DNA of 64,000 nt, from positions 26,746-90,745 of the forward strand of contig JAQUBZ010000006.1 in the NCBI GenBank assembly GCA_028686425.1, read 5' to 3'. A model generated the notes under the pieces. It saw only the letters and a list, made by a program, of their open reading frames with translations, searched no databases and was not told the origin of the DNA. Numbering within the stretch: position 1 is the stretch's first letter; each line of letters starts with the position of its first letter. Of this stretch, positions 18,926-27,548 are shown one piece after another. The DNA is from Bacteroidales bacterium. Lineage in GTDB: Bacteria; Bacteroidota; Bacteroidia; Bacteroidales; UBA932. Made by a program: the position numbers and the translations under genes.

Positions 18926-19942
18926 TTAAAGACTTAAATAAATTTGCCCTTTACTGTTTCTTTTGTGATGTATTTCCATCGATTTACAGAAAATATCGAG
19001 GATATTGTCGAGAGAAAGATTGCTCAAATTGCCCGTAAATGAAAATTTATTTATTTTCCTGTCTGAAACGACAAATTCCACCATGTAGTAATCTTCAATT
19101 TTTTCGAGAACATATTCCATTTCCTTTTCTCTGAAATCAAACCAATTGTTCACAAAATTATCGGATTGATAGAACGACTCAGGAATGGGCGCTGTTGAAT
19201 ACTGCATCAGACTGTCTATTGTAATAGACTCTCCCTCAACCATCTGCACATCATTACCAATGATATTGAGTGCAGGTATGTCAATACTTACGCTGCCTTG
19301 CGTAAGAGTAAGGTCGAAACTCTTTGCCTCGTAGTCGGAATGGACATAAAACGATGTGCCGGTAACCGTCACTATAATATTATTGTCCGTCCTGATGTGC
19401 ATCGGCAGAGACGGATTCCTGACAACATCAAAATATGTCTCCCCCTTTATGTACAAATCCCTGTCGGTTTCACCGTAATTTTCAGACACATACACTGTTG
19501 TATTTTCATTGAGAAACACACGCGAATTATCGGGCAGTCTGTAGAACAATGTCTCCTGAGAGTCATTCGAAATCACGGAATAACTCATCATATTGAATGT
19601 CATTTTCTCTATAACAGGCTTATTGTCAATATATTGATGATACAAAACAAAAAATAGTGCGATAGCGGCTGCCACTCCGGCAAGAGATATACCGAATCTT
19701 GCGAATATTTTTCTCCCCCTCTTCTCTCTATTGAGATATTTTACGGCAAACAGATTATATTCAGTTGCTTCCTGTACACTCTCTTTGTCATCAACCATCG
19801 CAGTAATCATGGTCATATCGTTATACAAACGATAATAATAATCACTGTTGGCTTTTGAACGGGACATCCACTTCTGCAAGGCAACACGTTCAGATGGAGA
19901 GGCTTCTCCCTGAATACATCTTATGATAGTTTCTTTTTTCAT
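18926..19942 (-). CDS. FecR-family anti-sigma factor
   Basis: This encodes 338 residues. The cytoplasmic N-terminal part (about 1-80) would bind the sigma factor. One transmembrane segment follows at about 82-101 (ISLAGVAAAIALFFVL), then a periplasmic FecR domain at about 130-240 (FLNENTTVYVSENYG, VTVTGTSFYVHSDYE) and a C-terminal DUF4974-like STN-contact region (about 265-338) with SFTGNLSNLSLDNILDIFCK. The gene sits between an ECF sigma gene and the STN-bearing SusC. This is the standard trans-envelope signalling trio, in which ligand-loaded SusC acts on FecR to free the sigma factor. Confidence 0.95.
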   Translation of the reverse strand: MKKETIIRCIQGEASPSERVALQKWMSRSKANSDYYYRLYNDMTMITAMVDDKESVQEATEYNLFAVKYLNREKRGRKIFARFGISLAGVAAAIALFFVLYHQYIDNKPVIEKMTFNMMSYSVISNDSQETLFYRLPDNSRVFLNENTTVYVSENYGETDRDLYIKGETYFDVVRNPSLPMHIRTDNNIIVTVTGTSFYVHSDYEAKSFDLTLTQGSVSIDIPALNIIGNDVQMVEGESITIDSLMQYSTAPIPESFYQSDNFVNNWFDFREKEMEYVLEKIEDYYMVEFVVSDRKINKFSFTGNLSNLSLDNILDIFCKSMEIHHKRNSKGQIYLSL

Positions 19943-19986
19943 TTAATATACAGAATACAAATAAACAAGCCCGATTACTAAAAAAT

Positions 19987-20520
19987 TTACAGCAAAGACT
20001 CCACTTTTTTTCTAAGAATTCTCAATGCCACCATCATTCTATACTCCACTGTCTTGACATTGATATTCAATTTTTGTGCTATCTGCTTGTTCGTCAATTG
20101 GTTTTTTTTCTTTAACAAAAATACTTCCTGCTGTTTTACGGGCAATTGGGCAACATATTCGGCCACTTTACGCCAATAGTCATTTTCAAACATATTCTGC
20201 ATATACTCACTGTCAAGAGCTTTGCAACTGTCCTCAAACTCCCTGGAGATTTTCTTTTTTCTCAAATAATTTATCGAATTGTTTCTTGCTATACGCAATA
20301 CATAAGACTTGCACCCCTTCTCGGGATAGAGTTTTTCTCTTGAACTCCACAATGCGAAGAAAGATTCCTGTGCAATATCTCTTGCATCCTCACCTGAAAA
20401 GACATACCCCCGGACAAAGGAGAATACAGGCTTAAAAAAAACTGTATAAAATTTTTTAAAAGCTTCCGTATCCCCCTCTTTTATCCTTTTGGTAAGTTCT
20501 ATTTCAGCTTGATCGATCAT
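19987..20520 (-). CDS. ECF RNA polymerase sigma factor
   Basis: This 177-residue protein has sigma region 2 at about 20-90 (YVFSGEDARDIAQESFFALW, then KGCKSYVLRIARNNSINYLRKK) and region 4 at about 115-170 (LPVKQQEVFLLKKKNQLTNKQ, followed by LNINVKTVEYRM, a helix-turn-helix). It is the Bacteroidetes-type ECF sigma that pairs with FecR. It likely activates transcription of the downstream SusCD block when FecR is inactivated; its promoter motif cannot be derived from this window. The ATG lies only 33 bases after the S46 peptidase stop and no terminator-like hairpin is visible between them, so read-through from the upstream operon is plausible. Confidence 0.94.
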   Translation of the reverse strand: MIDQAEIELTKRIKEGDTEAFKKFYTVFFKPVFSFVRGYVFSGEDARDIAQESFFALWSSREKLYPEKGCKSYVLRIARNNSINYLRKKKISREFEDSCKALDSEYMQNMFENDYWRKVAEYVAQLPVKQQEVFLLKKKNQLTNKQIAQKLNINVKTVEYRMMVALRILRKKVESLL

Positions 20521-20553
20521 TATGTAATAACACTACAACAATGTCAAAAGCAG

Positions 20554-22719
20554 TTATTCACTAAAAATTTCATCAATAATATAATTCATGCCGGCATATT
20601 TGTCGAGAATCCACATCACATAACGAATATCGACACAAATACATTTGTTCATTCCGGTATCGAAATATGTATCTCCGGCCAGCGACTCTTTGTTACCGTC
20701 AAAAGCCAATCCCACCAACTCTCCTTTACCGTTCATTACGGGGCTTCCCGAATTTCCGCCGGTAATATCATTGTCGGTGATAAAGTTGACTGTCATATTG
20801 CCTGTGCTCTTATCTGCCCATTTCCCCCAATCTGCCTTCTGATACAACTCTATCAATTCAGGCTTAAGATTGAAAATATATTCATCGGGGTTGTATTTTT
20901 CCAGAATCCCCCTCGCAGTACTCTTTTCAAGACGAATGACACCGTCGTTGGGATAAAGAGGACCTACTGTTCCGTACGTCAGCCGCATCGTAGAGTTGGC
21001 ATCCGGATATTGAGGTATATTTTTGTCCAATCGCATGAAATACAACGCATCCTTGTAAAGTTTCTCAAGGTGATCGATACTGACCCCTTTTTCCAACTCT
21101 TTTTTGGTCTGATTGAAATCCAGCATCCTTGTGGACCATTTCACTTTAATCAGCGGATCTTCCGTGTATTCGGCAAGAGTGTGTTTTTCGGAGATAAACT
21201 TGTTCAAAGACTCTTCACTTCTGAAGATGGAACTGTTCCAAATATTTTCAGCCACTTTATAGGTGTCGCCATCATATTTTTTATACATATCCATCAGAAA
21301 ATCGCCCCAGAAAGAGGTGTCCACGTGTGCATAGAACTGTCTCAGGGCAAGATCCATCAGATCTTTTTCGACATTCAGGTCTATTTCCGAAAGGGCTCCG
21401 GCAAGTTGGGACATGAATGTCTTGTTGTCCGAAAGGACAAAAGGTCCGGCCGATTTCTTGGCTGCCTCCTTTGCAAAACGGTCCGTAGTATTGAGCACTT
21501 TGGCCATTCTCATACCTCTGACCATGGTTTCGCGGTAATAGCCGATTTGAGCCTCAATCGGAGAGATTTCTTCATATTTGGTCTTAAGATCCTTTAAAAG
21601 TGTCCCCCATTTGGCCTTGCGTTCAGGATCCGCATCAATCCACTGCTGTAACTCTTTCTCCTGAACTCTCTTTTTATCCGCAACCTTGAATCTGCCATAG
21701 CAATAGACTTCCCCTTCGCGAATTTCCTGAACATTGGTAAGGCCGAAATAGTAATCTGCATATTTGAGTCTGTATTTCGGATCTTTGTTCATCCAACCGT
21801 CAATCACCTTCATCTGCTCTTTCTCCATAGTTGCCTGAATAGGGTTGGCTACTTTTTCGATAAATGAGACATTGTAAGATGAAGCGTATCTGTTGGTACG
21901 GCCGGGATAGCCCATTACCATTGTAAAATCTCCGGTGTTCACCCCTTCAGTCGAAACCTTGAGAATCCTTTTCGGATGCAAAGGCACATTTTGAGGAGAA
22001 TAACTTGCAGGAGAGCCGTCAGGAGCGGTATAAATTCTGTAAATGGCAAAATCCCCCTTATGCTGAGGCCACTCCCAATTATCCACTTCGGCTCCATAAG
22101 AAGCAATGCATACAGGAGGGGCGGCTACAAGTCTTACATCTTTATATACCTCATACAAAGCCATATAATACTTATTTCCACTCCACATTGAGGCACAGGA
22201 TACTTCTCCCTGCCCCAAATATTTTTGTTGATATCTGCCTTCAATGATGCTATACACCTTGCGCATACCGAATACTTTTCCTTCAGGTTTGATGGAATCT
22301 TTCAGAATCTGAACTTCATGGGTCACATCAATCACTTTTTTAAGGAAATATATTCCATCTCCCTTAACGGGAAGCTCTTGTGAACGGTTCATAGCCCAAA
22401 ATCCGTCTTCAAGATAATTATGTTCGGGAGTACTCAGCGAATGAACGTCCGAATAGGCACAGTGGTGATTGGTAATCATCAATCCGTCATGGGAAATCAT
22501 ACTTCCGGAGCATCCGAAAGCGAGAGATACGACAGCATCGCTTATCGAACTTGCGTTCTCGTCATACAGTACATTCGCATCCAATTGTAATCCTTTTTCC
22601 TGCATTTTAACAGCTAAACCTTTCTCTATCAAGTTTACAAGCCACATGCCCTCATCGGCAGTCATCATGGCGGGAGCAAAAAGGATAAGCCCGGCCATGA
22701 GCATTGATTTTAATTTCAT
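20554..22719 (-). CDS. S46-family dipeptidyl-peptidase (DPP7-like)
   Basis: This 721-residue protein has a signal peptide (1-21), so it is periplasmic. It has the S46 serine peptidase signature: MITNHHCAYS with H86 as catalytic histidine, GDF with D223 as acid, and GGNSGSP with S657 as nucleophile. Usual family length is about 700-720. Position 675 in the block FDGN is glycine. In this family glycine at this place is associated with DPP7-like preference for hydrophobic P1 residues, and arginine with DPP11-like acidic preference, so DPP7-type is inferred. The enzyme removes dipeptides from peptide N-termini. Its start overlaps the stop of the polyferredoxin gene by one base (TAATG), which indicates co-translation within the peptide-processing operon. 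Confidence 0.92.
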   Translation of the reverse strand: MKLKSMLMAGLILFAPAMMTADEGMWLVNLIEKGLAVKMQEKGLQLDANVLYDENASSISDAVVSLAFGCSGSMISHDGLMITNHHCAYSDVHSLSTPEHNYLEDGFWAMNRSQELPVKGDGIYFLKKVIDVTHEVQILKDSIKPEGKVFGMRKVYSIIEGRYQQKYLGQGEVSCASMWSGNKYYMALYEVYKDVRLVAAPPVCIASYGAEVDNWEWPQHKGDFAIYRIYTAPDGSPASYSPQNVPLHPKRILKVSTEGVNTGDFTMVMGYPGRTNRYASSYNVSFIEKVANPIQATMEKEQMKVIDGWMNKDPKYRLKYADYYFGLTNVQEIREGEVYCYGRFKVADKKRVQEKELQQWIDADPERKAKWGTLLKDLKTKYEEISPIEAQIGYYRETMVRGMRMAKVLNTTDRFAKEAAKKSAGPFVLSDNKTFMSQLAGALSEIDLNVEKDLMDLALRQFYAHVDTSFWGDFLMDMYKKYDGDTYKVAENIWNSSIFRSEESLNKFISEKHTLAEYTEDPLIKVKWSTRMLDFNQTKKELEKGVSIDHLEKLYKDALYFMRLDKNIPQYPDANSTMRLTYGTVGPLYPNDGVIRLEKSTARGILEKYNPDEYIFNLKPELIELYQKADWGKWADKSTGNMTVNFITDNDITGGNSGSPVMNGKGELVGLAFDGNKESLAGDTYFDTGMNKCICVDIRYVMWILDKYAGMNYIIDEIFSE

Positions 22720-24683
22720 TATCTGACAGGTTTGATTGTTCCTACTTTATCAAAATTGAAACGGGCGGATTCTTCTTTACTGCCATCCTTGTAGGATATG
22801 TTCCATACAGGCTTGTTAATCTCTTTAAGAAGTTTCTCTCCATTTGTTATATTCTTGGCATATTTGATTTGGATTGCAGGCACATTATCCTCATTTAGCA
22901 CAAGATACGTACCTATAACCCCATCCTGCTGTAACATCAGATTGCTCAGGAACGGAATATTTCTCATTATTATCGGTTTCTCGTAATTCTGATCTGCAAA
23001 TTCCATAATCTCCATCGGCTGACCCGCATATTTGTCGATATTTTGCTTATATTCAGCCTCGAAAGTCTTAAACATCTTCTCAAGATAAGGGCGCATAGCC
23101 ATGAACGACTCCCCTTTTTCGAGTTTCACAAATTCAAAGTCGCAAGGTATCTCTTTGGCCTCTCCACCTGCAACAGGCATCATAAGCACATCTTTTTCTA
23201 CTATTTCTTCAAAGAAATCTTCGGTATAGCTCTCTTCCGGGTGCATATATATACGGACAATAAGAGGACATGCATATTCGGTCTCAATACCATAGATACG
23301 TTTGTCGGTATTGCGCAACTGAAGGCCGAGATAGTTCGGATCCATCTTGTCATACATCTTTTCGGTACGGATGGTAATAATCTTCACGCTGTCCACACCT
23401 GCTTCCGGAGAGCCGACCCTGAATGTTGTAGGGACAAAAATGGCCTTATTAATGGCCTCCACATCAGTTTGTGCAGGGTTATAAGTAACCACGGCTGCAT
23501 GTCTCTTTACAAAAGTTTTTACACCATATACGCCGGGAACTCTTTCAAGTTTAGCTTTGAAAGCCATTGAGCTTCCATAACATTTGACAGAGGTAAGACC
23601 TGTAAGTTCAGCCTTTTCCAATACGGTTTCAGGAGCAAGCTGCTCTGTATTCCATGTCAGGTCAATTGTAGGAAGTTCCGTCTTGTTACCGAGATAAAGG
23701 GCAATAAAGAACAGAACCACAACAATAATTGCAGGCAGATATTTTCCGCATTTGCATTTGGTAATGGTCAAAGCTTCCTGTTTACATGCCGCAACACACT
23801 CTCCGCACAAGGTGCAATCCACATCCTTTACTTTTCCCACTTTTGAGATTTCTATATGATGAGGACACCTCTTCTCGCACATTCCGCAATTGTTGCATTT
23901 GTCTTCATTTTTGACAACAGTGAGCATCTGAGGATTAAGTTTGGGATGTTTGCCGGTGAGAATCTCCAAAAGATACCCCATAATGCATGCAGCTGCAAGC
24001 AGATAAAGCCATGGAACATTGATTCCGACAAGTGTAAGTATCACGAATATCAATACAAGTCCCACAAACCACAAAGTAAATTTAAAGATGTTACTTGCAG
24101 CTCCGAGCGGACAAATATATTTGCACCAGAACATATCCACGAGTAGTGAACCGAGCACCAATACTCCGATTGCCGTCACTGCCATCCAGATGGTCAATTC
24201 GCCTTTAAAGCCGGTAGCAACAGCGTAATAAGGGTCAAAATTCTTGCAGAACAACTCGCTTGACGACAAAGTCATGTAAAAGATAAAAAACAAGAGTGCA
24301 TATTTGATGATTCTCAACACTTTATCGGCAACAGAGCCGCTCTTTATACGGATAGCGGTTATTTTCAGTTTGCGTCTGAGGCGGTAGAACAGCTCATTGA
24401 CAAGTCCAAGGGGACAGATATATCCGCAGAATAATTTGCCGAAAAGTATTACTCCCAATGCAAGCACACCTCCCATCATAATCTGAACCATTGTCATACT
24501 GCAGGCCATAGAGCCGTTTACGAGATAAGTTGCAAGGGTTTCAAGACCTCCCATAGGGCAATATGCTTCAGGGTCAGATGTTTTAGTACCGAATACTTTG
24601 GTAAGGAAGATAATAATCATGATAAGTACCCCCCATTGAAGGAGGTGCTTCATCCAATTCTTTTTGATTGAATTACATTTCAT
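22719..24683 (-). CDS. Membrane polyferredoxin (NapH/NosR-like) with degenerate HMA-like domain
   Basis: This encodes 654 residues. The membrane region (about 1-240) has paired cysteine motifs: FCGYICPLG (C86, C90) and WCKYICPLG (C187, C191), as in NapH/NosR/CcoG electron-transfer proteins. A two-cluster ferredoxin domain follows (C263, C266, C269, C273 and C290, C293, C296, C300), then a transmembrane segment at about 315-332 and a periplasmic tail. Residues about 355-420 resemble a heavy-metal-associated fold (GLTSVKCYGSS, ERVPGVYGVK, AAVVTYNP), but only one of the usual two metal cysteines remains (C368). The rest of the tail is unrecognised. The likely role is electron transfer from the cytoplasm to an envelope acceptor. 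It sits between M16 and S46 peptidase genes with an 8-base and a -1-base gap. Confidence 0.8.
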   Translation of the reverse strand: MKCNSIKKNWMKHLLQWGVLIMIIIFLTKVFGTKTSDPEAYCPMGGLETLATYLVNGSMACSMTMVQIMMGGVLALGVILFGKLFCGYICPLGLVNELFYRLRRKLKITAIRIKSGSVADKVLRIIKYALLFFIFYMTLSSSELFCKNFDPYYAVATGFKGELTIWMAVTAIGVLVLGSLLVDMFWCKYICPLGAASNIFKFTLWFVGLVLIFVILTLVGINVPWLYLLAAACIMGYLLEILTGKHPKLNPQMLTVVKNEDKCNNCGMCEKRCPHHIEISKVGKVKDVDCTLCGECVAACKQEALTITKCKCGKYLPAIIVVVLFFIALYLGNKTELPTIDLTWNTEQLAPETVLEKAELTGLTSVKCYGSSMAFKAKLERVPGVYGVKTFVKRHAAVVTYNPAQTDVEAINKAIFVPTTFRVGSPEAGVDSVKIITIRTEKMYDKMDPNYLGLQLRNTDKRIYGIETEYACPLIVRIYMHPEESYTEDFFEEIVEKDVLMMPVAGGEAKEIPCDFEFVKLEKGESFMAMRPYLEKMFKTFEAEYKQNIDKYAGQPMEIMEFADQNYEKPIIMRNIPFLSNLMLQQDGVIGTYLVLNEDNVPAIQIKYAKNITNGEKLLKEINKPVWNISYKDGSKEESARFNFDKVGTIKPVR

Positions 24684-24690
24684 AGATCAG

Positions 24691-27531
24691 TTATTTGTTT
24701 TGTTTATATTTTTCTGAAAATACTCCGGTAAATTTGTAGTTCTTCAGTAACATTTGTGCTGCCTTCTGAACCTGTGCGGCATTTACCGATTTGATGAGTT
24801 CGAGATCATCTTCCCTGAGATCCTCGCCCCTGAGGTAAAGATCCATAACTTTCTTCTGCCAATACGAAACAGCCTTGATGCGGGTATTCTGTGTTTCGGC
24901 ATTTGCCTTGATCATATATTTCAAGGTTTCACCCATTTCCTGTTGTGTAGGTCCTGTTGCGGCAAGATCTTCCACCCCTTTCTGAACTTCGGCAAGAAGT
25001 ATATCCACCATTTTCGGATTGGTCTCAAAATCGACTGTAATATCGTAATATCCTCCATAATAGCTGATTATCTCTTCAGATACTCCGACATGGTATGTCC
25101 CGCCCTTTTCTTCACGTATGGAAGCTAAATATCTCCTGCTCAAAATGCTTTTCAAATAGCTGAGAATCATGTTGTTTTCAGCGGTATATTTCATGTCGCC
25201 ATGATAAATGCAGAATACAAAGGATTTCGGAATATCTCTCTCTTTCCCTTCTCTGATAAAATCGATGTTCTTCTGATCATACCTGCAAACGGTTTTATGC
25301 TCTTTAGCTTTGCCCTTTGAGGTTGGAAGAGAACCTATGTACTTCTCAACCATCTGTTGAACTTCCTCTTTAGGCATCGTTCCGGAGATAAAGAATATAT
25401 AATCTTTCATGTTGCCGAACTGTTTGTCAAAGATTGCACGAGCTGCATCGACTGTGATTCTGTCGCAGGTGGCAATATCGACACTTGTCTCCCAAGGGTG
25501 ATACCCGTATAGTGCTCGTGAACATGTATCGAGGTATTTTTCGCGTTCGGAAGTCTTATTCTCAAGGCTCGATCTTATTCTGCCTACAAATGTATTGAAT
25601 TCTTTCTCGCCGAAATTAGGCTCGGTGACGTAGAGATACAACATCGAAAGCATCTGTTCAAATTCTTTTGCAGAAGAATTTCCCGACACGGAACCGTATC
25701 TTCTTTTGATGCTTATTGCATTTCTGAAATCGTTTTTGTTGAACACTTTCTTTATGTCTGTCTGCCTGTAATCTCTCACACCCATTCTCCCCAGATATTC
25801 ATCGACAAGCATAACCTCCTGTATATCATTATGAAGAGAATATCCTGCCTTATTCCTTCCTGTAAGCATCATATCCATATTTTTCTGAGAATCGGCAGTC
25901 GGAGTCCACACTATCTTTATTCCGTTGGACAGTGTCCACTCTTCTGAACCGAAATAGCCGAGTTGCTTTGTTTTAGTGATTTTACTGCCGGCAAGATTGT
26001 CTATTTTCAGCCCTGAAGCATCTTTGGTTTTGAGAGAGAATGGTCCGACATTGCTCTTTTGAACCTCTTCGATAGCGGCAAGCGACTGCTCGACAGAAGG
26101 GGCTATACTCTTCTTATCATCATTCATCGAATAGATTACAATTTTCTCGGCATTCGTAATCATATAAGGTACTAAATCATTTACATCTTCAAGAGTTATC
26201 GAATCATATATTTCGCGATAGATCTTCTGCTGTTCAAAAGGGTCCATATAAGGGACACCGGCAGTGAAGTGATTGATATAGGATTCGACAAACATATTGT
26301 TTGTAATATCATCCTCCTTTACATCAATGTGCATTCTGTATTTTTTGTAGTACTGTGCTTTTGAAATCTCAAACTCTTCTTCAGTGAAACCATATTGTTC
26401 AACTCTCTTAAATTCCGTAAAAATGGCTTTCAGATTATCTATGAGCTTGTTTTCATCTTTAGGAGTTGTGGTAATCAGAGTAGTATTGCGACATTGTGAC
26501 AATGCTCCGTTGACGGCAACGGCCGATTTTAAAGGGTATTCGTCACAATCCTTGATAAGTTCAAATCTGTTTGACAATATATTTGTAAAAATGCTCCTTG
26601 CAAACTGCTGTTTGTACGATGAGCTTTTTTTCAATTCCTCCTGCGAAGGATAAGGCTGTTTGAGAAGCACCTTGGTGGTGACGTATGCTATTTCGGAGTC
26701 GGTGGTGACGGCCACAATCGGCTCTTTCTGATACGGAATGTCATAAAATTCCTTTTTTGCCCCATTCTCCACTTTCGGCAAATCGGACAAAATCCTCTTT
26801 ACTTTGGCCTCCATCTTATTGACATCGAAATCTCCCACTATAATAACAGCCTGCATATCAGGTCTATACCATTTATGATAGAAGTCAATCAAGGTCTGAC
26901 GCTCAAAATTGTTGATGATGTTGAAATCCCCTATGACTGTCCTGTGGGAATATTTAGAGCCGAGATATGCCAGCGAATCCTGTTTGTCCTGCATACGGGA
27001 ACGAGGATCGTCTCCCCTGCGCCACTCTTCGCGGATTACACCTCTTTCAGCCTCAATCTGATCCGGTTCGCACAAGATGTAGTATGACCAGTCGTGCAAA
27101 ATCAGAATCACCGAATCGACAAAACTGTCTCTCGTCAGAGGGATGTTGGACATATTATACACAGTCCTCAGACGTGATGTATAGGCATTGACATTTGCAC
27201 CGAATTTGACACCGTTTTTGGAGAGGTAATTAAGCATCTCCTTGTCAGGAAAATGTTTAAGCCCGTTAAAAGCCAGATGCTCAAGAAAATGAGCGAGACC
27301 GTTCTGGTTATCTTCCTCCTGCATCGCCCCCACATTGTTGGCAATGAAGAAATCGGCCCTGTTCTTGGGGTTTTCATTGTGACGTATATAATAAGTCAAC
27401 CCGTTTTCAAGGGTTCCCACCCTGACCTGAGGATCAAGCGGAATAATTTCGGGATAGGATGCGTTCTGACAAAAAACAGAACTTGTCGCAAATAATAGGA
27501 ACAGCGACAACACTAAGGATAGTTTTTTCAT
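24691..27531 (-). CDS. M16-family (pitrilysin-like) zinc metallopeptidase
   Basis: This 946-residue secreted protein (signal peptide about 1-22) has the inverted zinc motif HFLEH at 81-85 (GLAHFLEHLAFNG) and the downstream EAERGVIREEWR segment that supplies the third zinc ligand. It has two M16 halves: an active N-terminal one (about 35-480) and an inactive C-terminal one (about 530-940). M16 peptidases form a clamshell that degrades peptides or small proteins. In the Pectobacterium ferredoxin-uptake system an M16 peptidase digests ferredoxin imported through a TonB receptor; a similar arrangement exists here, since TonB-receptor and iron-sulfur membrane genes are in the same operon. The real substrate is unknown. 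Confidence 0.93.
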   Translation of the reverse strand: MKKLSLVLSLFLLFATSSVFCQNASYPEIIPLDPQVRVGTLENGLTYYIRHNENPKNRADFFIANNVGAMQEEDNQNGLAHFLEHLAFNGLKHFPDKEMLNYLSKNGVKFGANVNAYTSRLRTVYNMSNIPLTRDSFVDSVILILHDWSYYILCEPDQIEAERGVIREEWRRGDDPRSRMQDKQDSLAYLGSKYSHRTVIGDFNIINNFERQTLIDFYHKWYRPDMQAVIIVGDFDVNKMEAKVKRILSDLPKVENGAKKEFYDIPYQKEPIVAVTTDSEIAYVTTKVLLKQPYPSQEELKKSSSYKQQFARSIFTNILSNRFELIKDCDEYPLKSAVAVNGALSQCRNTTLITTTPKDENKLIDNLKAIFTEFKRVEQYGFTEEEFEISKAQYYKKYRMHIDVKEDDITNNMFVESYINHFTAGVPYMDPFEQQKIYREIYDSITLEDVNDLVPYMITNAEKIVIYSMNDDKKSIAPSVEQSLAAIEEVQKSNVGPFSLKTKDASGLKIDNLAGSKITKTKQLGYFGSEEWTLSNGIKIVWTPTADSQKNMDMMLTGRNKAGYSLHNDIQEVMLVDEYLGRMGVRDYRQTDIKKVFNKNDFRNAISIKRRYGSVSGNSSAKEFEQMLSMLYLYVTEPNFGEKEFNTFVGRIRSSLENKTSEREKYLDTCSRALYGYHPWETSVDIATCDRITVDAARAIFDKQFGNMKDYIFFISGTMPKEEVQQMVEKYIGSLPTSKGKAKEHKTVCRYDQKNIDFIREGKERDIPKSFVFCIYHGDMKYTAENNMILSYLKSILSRRYLASIREEKGGTYHVGVSEEIISYYGGYYDITVDFETNPKMVDILLAEVQKGVEDLAATGPTQQEMGETLKYMIKANAETQNTRIKAVSYWQKKVMDLYLRGEDLREDDLELIKSVNAAQVQKAAQMLLKNYKFTGVFSEKYKQNK

Positions 27532-27548
27532 ATTTTATAAATTGCTCG

